64,000 bases of DNA from Chondrilla cf. caribensis (GCA_964020155.1 OZ026547.1:6059009-6123008); one strand, 5' to 3'. Numbered from the stretch's first letter, positions 1 to 12,428 are shown. Translations and numbers: made by a program. Notes: generated by a model from the sequence alone, not told the origin.

Positions 1-1
1 A

Positions 2-2412
2 TCATCCTAAATATATTACCGAAGATGTAGCAGTTATTGGTGAAATTGTAGCAGATGTTGGTGAAATTGTAGCAGATATTGGTGAAATTGTAGCGGATGT
101 TCTTGAAACTGTTTGTCCTGGACACGTTGGTACATCACTTCCTGGTTCTCCCTTTTCTCCCTTTGTTCCATTATTTCCCTGCTCTCCTGGTTCACCTTTC
201 TGTCCAACAATCCCTGGTTGTCCTGTTTCTCCTCGTTCACCTTTTGTTCCATTAAGTCCTTGTGGTCCTGGTATTCCTGGCTCTCCCTTTTCCCCTCGCT
301 TTCCCTTGTTACCTCTCGGACCTCTCTTTCCTTTCTTTCCTGGTTGACCATTTTCGCCACGCTCACCCTTTGTACCATTAAGTCCTGGCATTCCTCTTTC
401 CCCTTTCATTCCCGGTTCACCTTTTTGTCCAGCATTCCCTGGTTGTCCAATATTTCCGTTTTCTCCTTTTGTTCCATTGAGTCCTGCCACTCCTGTGTCT
501 CCTTTTTCTCCGTGTTCACCCTTTGTACCATTAACTCCTGGCACTCCTCTGTCTCCTTTCAATCCTGGTTCACCTTTCTTTCCAACATTCCCTGGTTGTC
601 CTATTTCTCCTCGTTCACCTTTTGTTCCATTATGTCCTTGTGGTCCTGGTAATCCTGACTCTCCCTTTTCCCCTCGCTTTCCCTTGTTACCTCTAGGACC
701 TATCTCTCCTTTCAGTCCTGGTTGACCTTTTTCTCCATGTTTGCCCTTTGTACCATTAAGTCCTTGTGGTCCTTGGCGTCCTGGAGATCCTGGCAGTCCT
801 AGCTCTCCTTTTTCACCCCTCTCCCCATGTGGTCCTGGGTCTCCCTTTTCACCCTTTGTTCCATTTATCCCATTCAGTCCTGGTGTTCCTCTAACCCCTT
901 TTGGTCCAGGTGGACAAGTGCAACCATCTTGTCGTCTAGTTCTTTCAAGGAGTTCATCTGCTGAGAAAAAAAAGTACATATAATCCAAATTAGCAAAATG
1001 ATTATGATAGATGGCTAAGCATATTTTACTGTATTCAGCACGGAAGTTTAGTTTCAACATAGCCCTGAGACAAAAGATAGGGACAGACTGTCCTCTATGT
1101 AAAAGTGAATTCATTTTTAATGGGATGTTTTGTATCAGTTGTACTAATTCAGACATTGCGGGAAAAATTATTTGCAGGCCTTGTACATATGCCACAGTAT
1201 GACATTGACTTCCTGTGGTGTACAAAAATCCCAAATGTAACAAGGTACCTTGAGGCAGTCTAGGTATTCTACAATAATATTATTTGCAATTTTTATGAAG
1301 GATTTTTTGATTCTTGATGCCAAAATGTAGAGTTTGTTGATTTATGTAGTTGGTCTGTTGATTGTCAATTTACAATTAGGCCAGAAAAAAAATTATTTTC
1401 ATTTTGACTTCAGGTATGCTACGCTCATCTGATAGATAAGTATATACAATATTATGCTTTCCTATGTGTAACTGCAATTGTAAATTTACATTATAATTTA
1501 CACTGAAAGAAAAAGATGGCCTATTTTGAAACAACTACAATCAGAAATCAAGTTAGGTTCGAGCACAATGGATTCACGGCATGTACTATCATCAGGCAAA
1601 GGTTTTTCTAAACCTATAGAGAGACATCCAAGTATTTAAAGTGTGGGGGCGGCAATCCCAAAAGCTTTTAACCTCAAATTACTTATTTGACATGATCAGG
1701 TCTTGCTATAGGTGTGCAGTATGGTATCTGTACATAGTGCACACCTACCATTATGTATATTATGTGAAAATAGAAGGCTGTTTTTGAATGTTGCATGATG
1801 AACAAAAATCGTAGGGTAGAATTTGATCCCAGAAGATTCTCCTAAAATTTCTACTCCGAAGGTTCTTTGAACTGAAAAATGGTACTCAAGGACATCTGGT
1901 TTGGGGGAGGCACCCCCATGAGTTTTTAACTTGATCGGAATCCTTGTTTCATTAACTCACCAAGTAATTCATGCCTGTACATCCAACTTCCAAATTATAG
2001 AGACTTTAAAATTGCTCGAAATGCGTTATCCATCCATACCAATTAAATTAACCCTTCAATAATTTCTCACGCACTTCTTTAATACTGACCAACTTAAAGA
2101 GACATCGTACAATAAAGTAAACCCATATATTCAATAATCAACAGGAGGATATTCCTGACTAACTGCAAGATGAGTAGGGACTGAAGGATGTATTTGAACC
2201 TCACCAAACTCATCTCTTGCTTCAAGTTGTTCTAGTCTCTTTTCCAATTGTTTTATTATCTGGTGAAGTGACTTCATTTCTTCTTGTGACACCTTCACTT
2301 TGTTTTCAAGTTGTGAAAAAGCCTTTTGCCAATCAGTGGTACCCCCCATACTGGTAGTCACCACACAGCACAAAATAGCCACTTGAACAAAGACCTGAAT
2401 GTTTGGAGCCAT
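2..2412 (-). CDS. Secreted coiled-coil/collagen protein, copy A (2 exons)
   Basis: Two exons read right to left: 2412-2205 and 960-2, together 389 codons including the TGA. Exon 1 starts at an ATG (MAPNIQVF), gives a hydrophobic signal peptide (about residues 5-22), then a heptad-rich coiled coil (LENKVK, LHQIIKQLEKRLEQLE) that could nucleate a trimer. The donor is G/GTGAGG, phase 1. The acceptor follows a T-rich tract and is a tandem CAGCAG, so one residue may vary. Exon 2 begins ADELLERTRRQ, then DGCTCPPG and about 85 uninterrupted Gly-X-Y triplets with eight NGT sequons, then TCPG and a Ser/Thr/Ile-Pro tail. Paired Cys before and one after the helix suit interchain disulfides. It is probably an extracellular trimeric matrix or soluble recognition protein. 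The stop lies at the window edge, so a further 3' exon via a nearby GGTAAT cannot be excluded. Confidence 0.8.
1405..1700 (+). repeat. R1 dispersed element, copy in intron of collagen gene A
   Basis: Diverged copy of the R1 family (clearest copy at 25185-25530). It begins near TTCATTTTGACTTCAGGTAT, includes the shared AAGATGGCC segment and ends at GTGGGGGCGGCAATCCC followed by AAATTACTTATTTG. It sits in the intron between the signal/coiled-coil exon and the collagen exon. Copies B and C have it in the same place, so it predates the tandem duplication. Confidence 0.7.
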
Positions 2413-2613
2413 AACTGTAACTCCAGTCAATTCTGTAACTTTCTCAGTGCAAGTTTGTGGTAACCACAACAGTACAGGCAGGTTTTATAGTCACTTGGGG
2501 AACAAACCTACTTTAATGATATTCATTGTGTGTTTTCAGGTTTGATCAATGTATAACTAGACCTAGCTAGCTATGCACATATCCACACACTGTGATTGTG
2601 TAATCTTTAGTAA

Positions 2614-3330
2614 TTACGCATGACTTGGTGGTGTCCATTGTAATTGAATTATCAATGCATCAATGGTTGCACCAATAATGAAATTACTGTATGTTTCCCC
2701 ATAATTGAATTTGATACTTGTAAGGTTTGACTGAATCCTTTGAAAAGCCCTCACCTGTGCATCCTTGACATCTCCTAGTGATCCTGAATGTTTAGAAGTT
2801 CCTAGTGGTCCTAGTTGATCCAGTATCTCCATCTTCCTGGTAAGGAGGAGAAATGTCAAGAGGAGTCAACAGGAGGAATTCGAAGCCTTGTATGACACTT
2901 GAAGTGGAGCGAAAGCGTACAAAGTTTAAGAACCGCACCATTACCTGAGATGAGTTTACCTTCAACACCAATTAGGCCTAGGCAGGTGCACCATTGTCCC
3001 ACAAGTGCAGGACTCCATGCAAATACAAAAACATGACAAAAGAGAATACCAGAGAGACCACCTAAAATGGACAGAAATACAGTCTTTATACAGAGTTGCT
3101 TCAGTGCAGCTAAGTACAAATATTGGATAGTTCATAAATGTCACTTAGGACATCGGTTCGTGTGTAGAGGTGGTCTTGATAATGTATTCCATGTAGTTTA
3201 GACAGATTTTGATGCACCACCACTAAGCTTGTAGTTGTGCCGTGTACAGAGGTTTGCATGCCATGTAGCAGTATCAGAATGATCATTATTACTCTGGTAT
3301 ACCTGCTTAGCCAAGCTTGCCTGTATTTTT
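2614..3330 (-). pseudogene. Decayed collagen-like gene relic (unit A)
   Basis: Minus-strand pieces look like remains of a second small collagen-like gene upstream of gene A. Near 3290 is a start with a hydrophobic leader (MIILILLHGMQTSVHG). Near 3000 an exon-like piece reads GQWCTCLGLIGVEGK, echoing the CTCPPG start of the collagen genes. Near 2840-2760, after a good acceptor (ccttaccag), GPLGTSKHSGSLGDV reads as Gly-X-Y with one Gly replaced by Lys. It ends at a donor-like CACAG/GTGAGG. The pieces do not join in one frame with the splice sites I can see. Unit C keeps the uninterrupted form GPLGTSGHSGALGDV, and unit B has a stop here. I therefore favour a relic, but a short divergent gene with unseen exons is possible. 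Confidence 0.35.
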
Positions 3331-4011
3331 CAAAGGTATAACTGCAGATATACAAACTAAGTTACATTGCAGCTGGATTTGCTTTGTAGTAGGTGCAAAC
3401 TGTAAGAGTTCCTCTATAGATAGATGTGGCACAGCCTGTATAGTTGAAGTGAAACTAGTATGGATCCGAATGAGTTGCTGTATTTAATCTTGAACATGCA
3501 TTGTTGTTTTTCCATCATGTTTACATAAATGACATATTATAATATAAATTATACATTTAAGCATGTATCTGGACAAAATGTTCACTGTAGAAACAGTGCA
3601 TGGCGGGGTATACTAAAATGGTATTTAATGATTTTCGGACGAATTAAGTCTTTTCTGAAAAAATGGTCATCATTAACAGAGACAGAATTCATTAGGAATG
3701 CTATCTCGTATGCAGAAGTGTGGTCAATACATGTTCAAACCTACTGTAGCTAATATTATTATATTATATATATATTATAGCACATAATTTATTGCTATAA
3801 TTGCAATTGTATAATATCATTATTTAGCTATATAGCCTCCATAATATAGGCTGAATAGTGAATATATCCATATTTATTATAATATATATCCATTGAATAC
3901 ACATGGTTAGTAATCACTCAAATATACAACAAATCATCATGAGCAGAAATACTGTGTGAGTTGCGAGGGTGGCAGTCTGTAATATACAAAATATTATTGT
4001 ACTGTTCACAG

Positions 4012-4202
4012 TTTGCTCAGGATGCTACTCCTTATTGGAGCGGTCAATTGATGAGGAGCAACCTATACACCTTGACAGTTTCTTGAGCCCTACACAATGG
4101 GAGGAAGACAGTGAAGACATCAACACATGTACAGATGATCACTGCTGTATGAAGAGATGCAGTGACTTCTTTACACCATTCAAAATCTGTGGAGGATACT
4201 AA
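4012..4202 (+). CDS. Candidate 3' exon of a small Cys-rich secreted peptide (unit A)
   Basis: An acceptor-like run (tactgttcacag) is followed by an open frame to TAA: CSGC, an acidic middle (QWEEDSEDIN), then a Cys-dense end, CTDDHCCMKRC and FKICGGY. Frame and Cys spacing (C-x4-CC-x3-C-x8-C) suggest a disulfide-rich peptide released from a propeptide. No in-frame ATG exon with a signal peptide could be tied to it; the only upstream extension lacks an ATG, so the 5' exon is unknown. The exon is conserved in unit B, where an early stop removes the last Cys. The family is not recognised and no activity is claimed. It could be a non-coding conserved block, since the whole unit is duplicated. Confidence 0.35.
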
Positions 4203-4527
4203 TTTTAATGACAAGTTTAGAAAGGGCAGCAGCAATGTCTTGTTGACCGAATAATACATACATGTAAAAAATTAAGAGTAAAACTTGAAATCAATGTACA
4301 AAATCATATAAGGCATGTAAACTAAATAAATTAAGAGTCCATAATTATTATATACATAATGCTGTGCATACACACATTATGATATATAGAATGTAGAATC
4401 ACTTGGAATACCAGATTATTAGAGTTTATAAAATTCGGTCATTGTTCCTTTTGAGCACTTCACAACAATATGAAAAATTGACACCAACATGTAATCACGA
4501 AAGTACCCCCGTACACAAGCAGAATAC

Positions 4528-4733
4528 TTGCCATTTAGGGGGAAATTTTTGCAGGACAAATTTTTGCAGAAGGCTCTAAAATGAAAATTCCCAGATAAAA
4601 TATTTGTGGATGCTGGCCACAGTTACATGATAGAAGAACGAGAACACCTAATTGGCAGATTTTATTTTTGCGGATGTAGGGCCAACCGCGAAATCTGTGA
4701 AAATTTTGTCCCACGAAAATATCCTGCTATACT
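4528..4733. mobile_element. M1 MITE-like element, copy in unit A
   Basis: About 200 bp bounded by inverted repeats: GGGGGAAATTTTTGCAGGAC at the left, and the reverse complement of roughly GGATATTTTCGTGGGACAAA at the right. No coding capacity. The same element lies at 12227-12428 with better preserved ends. Confidence 0.6.
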
Positions 4734-4849
4734 ATGCTATGCTATGCATATGTGTTATATACAACTTGCACACATGCACACACAAGCACTAACACACATA
4801 AGTAAGAACATACAAACATATTTTTGCATTGAATTGACAAATACACTCT

Positions 4850-5545
4850 CAAATCAATTCAACTGTTGATGGAGAGTTTTGAAGGCTGTTTGTTCTTTCT
4901 GTGGTTTTAATGGATGAGCATGGACTTTGTTCATAGGGGATTAACTTTAGTCTAAGAATATTTATGGACATCCACATGGTGGCAAGATCAATTGTGGTTT
5001 CGAGAGTATTAGCTGACTCGTTGATGTCATTTCCAATGAGGTATAGCAGAGGCAGAAGAAGGAATTTTAACTTAGTAGGGCCCAAAATTTGCTGCAGCAT
5101 AATGTAGTCAGCGATTCCTCTTTCCAATTTTCATTATTAACAGTGTCGTTTCAGAAATGATAGAGCCGTTCACAATTCAATTACAATGCAATTTAATGTA
5201 ACTACCCTATTATACGTTTGTATAACCGGCAAATAGAACAGTTGTTGAGCCAGTTAGTACTGATGGAAGCTCACTGATGAAAACTGAGAGGAGGGAGGGG
5301 GCTTATAGAGAACCAAGGGAAGGTTGGATTAGGATTAGGGTTAGTGTAAGGTTCCAGCCAAGGCTAGAAGAAGAAGTCAACTCCGTGATAAAGGTGACTT
5401 GGGAATGCTTGTGAAGGTAGGATTCAAACCATTTAGTAGCAGATGGGTCCAATCCAATGAGATGTAGCTTCTTCAGGAGGAGAGAAGCATTAACAGTATA
5501 TAATGCCTTGATACATCAAGGAAACCTACTCCTATACATTCCCCT
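4850..5545 (-). mobile_element. Non-LTR retrotransposon (LINE) reverse transcriptase fragment
   Basis: On the minus strand, 5540-5375 reads LLLKKLHLIGLDPSATKWF followed by ESYLHKHSQV, the typical finger/palm stretch of CR1/Jockey-like LINE reverse transcriptases. Further on, 5090-4960 reads ILGPTKLKF and then LLYLIGNDINESANTLE, corresponding to the usual ILGPLLF and LLYINDI region. Frames are broken and the YADD core was not found, so this is a dead remnant. Only the second part persists in unit B. Confidence 0.65.
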
Positions 5546-7700
5546 TGGTCCAGAGATGCTTCATATTATTTCAATGTATGGGAAGGTATAGGATAAATAA
5601 TGCTAAGCACCTTCTTATGTGGCCCATGGGAGAGGGGGTTGTCAACATGATATTTAAGGATACCTAGCTGTATTTAAAACTTAAGAAACAATTCCTATCT
5701 CTGTACGTGATCCTTAACTCAAACAACATCCGAAAATATAGTAGCATTATGCGATAAAAATTTCATGTTTGATACTGAATGCAGTTCCTGAAATAGCCTC
5801 TCCCATTCATGTACATCTACTTCACCATCACTATCAATATTCTCTTTCCTCTATTAAAATATGGAGTAATGTATTGCTATGTTCAATGTAACAGTTCTTT
5901 GATCTGTGAGTTGTAGGGGAAGGATGAGGCTATATGGGTGGACATCCTGAATTGCATGTTGTTTGAAAGACATTTATCATGAGTCTTACATATTCATGAT
6001 GTAGGGCAGTGTCTATAAAAAGGGCGAGAAGGGGCCAAGTGTATTGTCGATGTTGATGCATTGCAGTCAATTCTTCTTTTGTTGATATAGCACATTCACA
6101 CATCATGGATGTTAGATCCCCATGTAAGTACTCCAATGCCATATAAGTGTATTCAGTCAGCTTTATTATTTTATTTAAATGATAATGATAAACATGTTAT
6201 TACTTTAGCTATATTATATCAGCTATAGTCTCTTAATGCTACAACATTTGTGCTGTATCAAATGGCAATATGTGACAGGATCTGAGAAAAGGGGTAATAT
6301 CGTGCTAACAATCGATTCCAAGTTAACCATACCTAGTTGAAACACATACTAATCTACAGTGTCACTTGAAATTTGTTAATTGGCTAATTCAGTTCAGAAG
6401 ATACACGCCAAAGTATGTTACGGTAAGCAAAACCATGTTTCTGAGAAATGGCAATTACAGGCTTACTTCCAAACATTCCATATATCTTCGTATAATTTGT
6501 GACATCATCTGGGCTATATTATTTGATTATTACTTATGCGTTAAATGAGAAAGTAAAGTATTCAAAATTCAGTCATGCTTATCGGCTAGCTATCTTTAGG
6601 TCATTACAAAAAAGTATGTCTAACTATAGCGTTATTTCTCTTTGCGCCCTCACATGGCGGTATCTGCATAACTGCTTATCGAATAAGTTGGCATATTTTT
6701 GATAAACATGAAAATCAGCCATAACTCCATAACTCAAGTTCAAATAGTCTTCACGTTTTCAGGGAACATTCTACTAAACATTTAGATTGGATTTATCGCA
6801 GAAAAATATCAAAAAGGTTACATGAAAACATGTTTTGACCCGTATCTTTGTTTACAAATATATAACCTGATATCCCCCTTTACTCAGATCCTACCACATA
6901 TGTAATAAATTATTACTTCTTTTATATGTTAACAGACTACACAATATATGTAATCCATTCAACCTTTACCACGAAATTGGCACAATCGAACTGCGATTAT
7001 AAACATTAATAACATGCAGTAAACGTAATGCTAGCCATTGGATGAAGTATTTGCCCTTCAACTGTTGCCATTTCACAATCAATGAATGGTATAATACATT
7101 AACCAAGATATGGACCCTTAGACAGATGGATATATAGGATGTACTTGGTATTGGGAACTTTGCAAACTTGAGTGAATAGTCTTGCGCTAAATATTAAATG
7201 CAGAGTATTGGACCAGTTCAATTACTGTAACATTAAACAGTATGTTTGAATTATTTCAATTTGGATAACATGCAGAAGGACACCTTTTCTACTTATAGAT
7301 TTACCAGTATATATATCATAATGTAACATTGGGTGGTTCTCCAGAACTCCATTTTTGCATGTGTTACTTTAATAGAATGCTGATCATTATTGCTGTAATA
7401 GTTTGTATGTACATGTCATTGTAATTTTAGTAGCATAGCCTTTTTGGAAATGACTGACATGTGGAGAGAGGTGTGACCTCGTGAAAGAAGAGACTAAAGT
7501 GTTGTATTATAGACAGTGCATGGTAAAGTTGTCTTGTGATTGAGTTTGAAGTGAATTAATACTCTTGTTTGGTTAATTTGTTTGAGCGAGTGTTCACACA
7601 ATACAAAGGTATGGTTACAATAATATTAATAATGTTATTTTATTATAATTTAATCTCATACCTCCTTAAATTGTCAACTATACTTAGCAATAGTAGCAAA
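5546..7700. other. Intergenic, no gene recognised
   Basis: AT-rich DNA between units A and B. The short open frames here (near 5930-6142, 6366-6548, 6499-6702) start with weak context, lack recognisable domains and have no preserved frame in the duplicated units. The 5930-6250 part has a counterpart at 13015-13300. Confidence 0.5.
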
Positions 7701-7715
7701 GGATTAATGGTGGTT

Positions 7716-10131
7716 TTATAGCTGCTGCCCTATAGGTATTGAGGAACCTGTATCCGTTGATGGTGCACTTGTAGCAAATGTTGGTGAAATTGTAGCAGTT
7801 GTTGGTGAACTTGTAGCAGATGTTGGTGAAATTGTAACAGATATTGGTGAAATTGTAGAGGATGTTCTTGAAACTGTTTGTCCTGGACACTTTGGTAAAT
7901 CACTTCCTGGTTCTCCCTTTGTTCCATTAATTCCCTGTGGACCTTGCTCTCCTTTCATTCCTGGTTCACCTTTCTGTCCAACAATCCCTGGTTGTCCTGT
8001 TTCTCCTCGTTCACCCTTTGTTCCATTAAGTCCTTGTGGTCCTGGTATTCCTGGCTCTCCCTTTTCCCCTCGCTTTCCCTTGTTACCTCGAGGACCTATC
8101 TCTCCTTTCAGTCCTGGTTGACCTTTCTCTCCATATTCACCTTTTGTTCCATTGAGTCCTGCCACTCCTGTGTCTCCTTTTTCTCCGTGTTCACCCTTTG
8201 TACCATTAAGTCCTGGCATTCCTCTTTCCCCTTTCATTCCTGGTTCACCTTTCTTTCCAACATTCCCGGGTTGCCCTGTTTCTCCACATTCACCCTTTGT
8301 TCCATTAAGTCCTTGTGGTCCTTGGGGTCCTTGAGATCCTGGCCGTCCTAGCTCTCCCTTTTCACCCCTCTCCCCTTGCGGCCCTGGGTCTCCCTTTTCA
8401 CCCTTTGTTCCATTTAACCCATTCAGTCCTGGTGTTCCTCTATTCCCTTTTGCTCCAGGTGGACAAGTGCAACCATTTTGTCGTCTAGTTCTTTCAAGGA
8501 GTTCATCTGCTGAGAAAAGAGTACATTTAATCCAAATTGGCAAAATGATTATGATAGATGGCTAAGCATATTATACTGTATTCAGCACGAAAGTTTAGTT
8601 TCAACATAGCCCTGAGACAAAAGATAGGGACAGATTGTCCTCTATGTAAAAGTGAATTCATTTTTAATGTGATGTTTTGTATCAGTTGTACTAATTCAGA
8701 CATTGCTTGAAAATTATTTGCAGGGCTTGTAAATATGCCACAGTATGACATTGAATTCCTGTGGTGTACAAAAATCCCAAATGTACTGAGGAACCTTGAG
8801 GCAGTCTAGGTATTCTACAATTTGCAATTTTTATGAAGGATTTTTGATTCTGGAAGCCAAAATGTAGAGTTTGTTGATTTGCGTAGTTGGTCTGTTGATT
8901 GTCAATTTACAATTAGGCCAGAAAAATAATTATTTTCATTTCGACTTAAGGTATGTTACGCTCATCTGATATATAAGTATATTATAATATTATGCATTCC
9001 TATGTGTAACTGCAATTGTAAATTTACATTATAATTTACACTGAAAGAAAAAGATGGCCTATTTTGAAACAACTACAATCAGAAATCGAGTCAGGTTCGA
9101 GCGCAATGGATTCACTGCATGTACTATCATCAGGCAAAGGTTTTTCTAATCCTATAGAGAGACATCCAACTATTTAAAGTGTGGGGGCGGCAATCCCAAA
9201 AGCTTTTAAACTCAAGTTACTTATTTGACATGATCAAGTCTTGCTATAGGTGTGCAGTGTGGTATCTGCACATAGTGCACACCTACCATAATGTACATTA
9301 TGTGAAAATAGAAGGCTGTTTTTGAATGTTGCATGATGAACAAAAATCGTAGGGTGAATTCCATCCCAGAAGATTCTCCTAAAATTTCTTTAATGAACGT
9401 TCTTTGAACTGGGAAATGGTACTCAAGGAAATCTGGTTTGTGGGAGGCACCCCCATGAGTTTTAAACTTGATCGGAATCCTTGTTTCATTAACTCACCAA
9501 GTAATTCATGCCTGTACAATGTACAGGCATGAATTACTTGGTGAGTTAATGAAACAGGTACAGGGTACAGTGGTACATCCAACTTCCGATTTCAAACATC
9601 ACCATTGGTGTTTACTAACTAAAGGAGTAATTCAAGACCAACTTGTTTTTTCATGTCACTGGCCCTTTAACTCACCAAGTAATTCATGCCTGTACATCCA
9701 ACTTCCAAATTATAGGGACTTTAAAATCACTTGAAATCTATTATCCATCAATACCAGATAAATTAACCCTTCAATATTTTCTCACACACTTTTTTAATAC
9801 TGACGGACTTAGAGAGATATTGTACAATAAAGTAAACCCATATATTCAATAATCAACAGGAGGATATTCCTGACTAACTGCAAGATGAGTATATAGGGAC
9901 TGAAGGATGTATTTGAACCTCACCAAACTCATCTCTTGCTTCAAGTTGTTCTAGTCTCTTTTCCAATTGTTTTATTATCTGGTGAAGTGACTTCATTTCT
10001 TCTTGTGAAACCTTCACTTTGTTTTCAAGTTGTGAAAAAGCCTTTTGCCAATCAGTTGTACCCCCCATACTGATAGTCACCACACAGCACAAAATAGCCA
10101 CTTGAACAAAGACCTGAATGTTTGGAGCCAT
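7716..10131 (-). CDS. Secreted coiled-coil/collagen protein, copy B (2 exons)
   Basis: Exon 1 is 10131-9924 and exon 2 is 8509-7716; joined length 1,002 nt gives 333 aa and TAA. Exon 1 is almost identical to copy A (signal peptide, DWQKAFSQLENK, coiled coil) with the same phase-1 donor G/GTGAGG. Exon 2 begins ADELLERTRRQNGCTCPPG and has about 65 Gly-X-Y triplets with six NGT sequons, then KCPGQTVSRT and a Ser/Thr-rich tail ending GSSIPIGQQL. An extra Cys interrupts one repeat (GTKGECGETG). The tract is shorter than in A because whole repeat modules are missing, while frame and Gly periodicity are kept. That argues for a working gene. Confidence 0.8.
8937..9240 (+). repeat. R1 dispersed element, copy in intron of collagen gene B
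   Basis: Counterpart of the unit A copy: TTTCGACTTAAGGTATGTTA at the left, AAGATGGCC inside, GTGGGGGCGGCAATCCC and AGTTACTTATTTG at the right. Same intronic position as in genes A and C. Confidence 0.7.
9482..9556. repeat. 75-bp perfect palindrome
   Basis: Two 37-nt arms around one central base. The left arm runs from TGTTTCATTAACTCACC to GCCTGTACA; the right arm is its exact reverse complement ending GAAACA. Unit A has only one arm's worth of this sequence (near 1945-1980). A third direct copy of part of it follows at 9663-9700. It arose by local inverted duplication in unit B. Confidence 0.9.
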
Positions 10132-10332
10132 AACTGTAACTCCAGTCAATTCTGTAACTTTCTCAGTACAAGTTTGTGGTAACCACAACAGAACAGGCTG
10201 TTTCTATAGTCACTTGGAGAACAGACCTACTTTAATGATATTCATTGTGTTTTCAGGTTTGATCAATGTATAACTATACCCAGCTAGCTATGCACATAAC
10301 CACACACCCTGTGATTGTGTAATCTTTAGTAA

Positions 10333-11010
10333 TTACGCATGACATGGTGGTGTCCATTGTAATTGAATCATCAATGCATCAATGGTTGCACCAATAATGA
10401 AATTACTGTATGTTTTCCCATAATTGAATTTGATACTTGTAAGGGTTGACCTAATCCTTTGAAAAGCCCTCACTTGTGTTTTCCTAGTGCTCCTCAATGT
10501 CCAGAAGTTCCTAGTGGTCCTAGCCAATCCAGTATCTCCATCTTCCTGGCAAGGAGGAGAAATGTCAAGAAGAGTCAAGAGGAGAAATTTTTGACACTTG
10601 AAGTGGAGCGAAACCATACAAAGTTTAAGAACCACACCATTACCTGAGATGAGTTTACCTTCAACACCATGCAATTAAGCCTAGGCAGGTGCACCTTTGT
10701 CCCACAAGTGCAGGACTCCATGCAAATACAAAAACATGACAAAAGAGAAAATCAGAGAGACCACCGAAAATTGACAGAAATACAGTCTTTATACAGAGTT
10801 GCTTCAGTGCAGCTAAGTGCAAATATTGGATAGTTCATAAATGTCACTTAGGACATCGGTCCGTGTGTAGAGGTGGTCTTGATAATGTATTCCATGTAGT
10901 TTAGGCAGATTTTGATGCACCACCACTAAGCTTGTAATTGTGCCGTGTACAGAGGTTTGCATGCCATGTAGCAGTATCAGAATGATCATTATTACTCTGG
11001 TTTACCCGCT
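10333..11010 (-). pseudogene. Decayed collagen-like gene relic (unit B)
   Basis: Same region as 2614-3330 but more broken. The CTCLG piece carries a 4-nt insertion before GTGTTGAAGG that shifts its frame. The Gly-X-Y piece (GPLGTSGH) runs into TGA. The leader (MIILILLHGMQTSVHG) and the acceptor-like cttgccag remain readable. Loss of frame in this copy is the main reason to call the whole locus a relic. Confidence 0.35.
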
Positions 11011-11715
11011 TAGCCAAGCTTGGCTATATTTTTCAAAGGTATAACTGCAAATATACAAACTAAGTTATATTGCAGCTGGATTTGCTTTGTAGTAGGTGCA
11101 AACTGTAAGAGTTCCTCTATAGATAGATGTGGCACAGCCTGTATGGTTGAAGTGAAACTAGACTAAGTATGGATCCGAATGAGTTGCTGAATTTGATCTT
11201 GAACATGCATTGTTGTTTTTCTATCATGTTTCCATAAATGACTTATTATAATAGAAATTATACATTTAAGCATGTATCTGGACTAAATGTTCACTGTAGA
11301 AACAGTGCATGGCGGGGTATACCAAAATTGAATTTAATGATTTATGATGATGAGTTAAGTCTTTTCTGAAAAAATGGTCATCATTAACAGAGACAGAATT
11401 TATTTGGAATGCTATCTCGTATGAAGAAGTGTGGTCAATACATGTTCAAACCTACTGTAGCTAATTATATAATATTATTATATTGTACATAATTTATTGC
11501 TATAATTGCAATTGTATAATATCATTATTTAGCTATATAGCCTCCATAATATAAGCGGAATAATGTAATATCCATATTTATTATAAAATATATCCAATGA
11601 ATACACATGGTTAGTAATCACTCAAATATACAACAAATGATCATGAGCAGAAATACTGTGTGAGTTGCGAGGGTGGCAGTCTGCAATATACAAAATATTA
11701 TTGTACTGTTCACAG

Positions 11716-11873
11716 GTTGCTCAGGATGCTTGTTGCAGTGGTCATTGGATGAGGAGCAACCTATATATCATGACAGTTTCTTGAGCCCTACACAATGGGA
11801 GGAAGACAGTGAAGACATCAACACATGTACAGATGATCACTGCTGTATGAAGAGATGCACTGACTTCTTTTAA
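11716..11873 (+). pseudogene. Second copy of the Cys-rich exon, truncated (unit B)
   Basis: Follows the same acceptor-like tactgttcacag as the unit A copy and keeps QWEEDSEDIN and CTDDHCCMKRC. Codons after DFF read TAA where unit A reads ACA, removing the FKICGGY end and the last Cys. Either a truncated peptide or a dead copy. Confidence 0.3.
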
Positions 11874-12226
11874 CCCTTCAAAATCTGTGGAGGATACTAA
11901 TTTTAATGACAAGTTTAATGACAAGGGCAGCAGCAATGTCTTGTGGACCGAATAATACATACATGTAACAAACTAAGAGTAAAACTTACAATCAATGTAC
12001 AAAATCATATAAGGCATGTAAACTAAATAAACTTAAAAGTCTATAATTATTATATTATACAAAATGCTGTACATACACACATTGTGATACATAGAATGTA
12101 GAATCATTTGAAATAGATGGTCTATAAAATAAGGACATTGCTCCCTTTGAGCACTTCACAGCAAAATGGAATATAAACATCAAACATGAAATCACAAAGG
12201 TACACCATGCACACTGACAGAATACA

Positions 12227-12428
12227 TACCGTATAGCGGGAAATTTTCACGAGACCGACTTTTCGCAGATGGCTCCAAAAATGAAAATTCATGGATCCTG
12301 GCCACAGTCATGCGATAGAACAGAGAGAAAGCCTAATCCTAATTCGCAGATTTTATTTTCACAGATGTTAGGCCAACCACTAAATCCGTGAAAATTTTGT
12401 CCCACGAAAATTTCCCACTACGTATACC
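12227..12428. mobile_element. M1 MITE-like element, copy in unit B
   Basis: Ends are inverted repeats: TACCGTATAGCGGGAAATTT at the left and AAATTTCCCACTACGTATAC at the right. About 200 bp, no coding capacity, same site as the unit A copy. Confidence 0.65.

Noticed and set aside
113..983. Long plus-strand frames rich in Pro/Ser/Phe opposite the collagen exons (also 7944-8351 and 13904-14287)
   Set aside because: They are the antisense of Gly-X-Y codons; periodic composition keeps several frames open. Signal peptide, splice sites and triplet logic support only the minus strand.
2131..2469. Single-exon reading of the coiled-coil protein continuing past the donor to PVDY
   Set aside because: Strong GTGAGG donor, matching phase with the collagen exon acceptor, and copy C's shifted donor all support splicing. 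An unspliced short isoform cannot be excluded.
2413..2469. N-terminal extension MWLPQTCTEK before MAPNIQ in collagen exon 1
   Set aside because: The extension starts at a TTG codon; the ATG giving a clean signal peptide is the natural start. The same reasoning moved the glycosyltransferase start to 21168.
5300..5345. Telomere-like TTAGGGTTAG near a GGATTAGGATTAGG stretch
   Set aside because: Only about two partial units inside a LINE remnant; not a telomeric tract.
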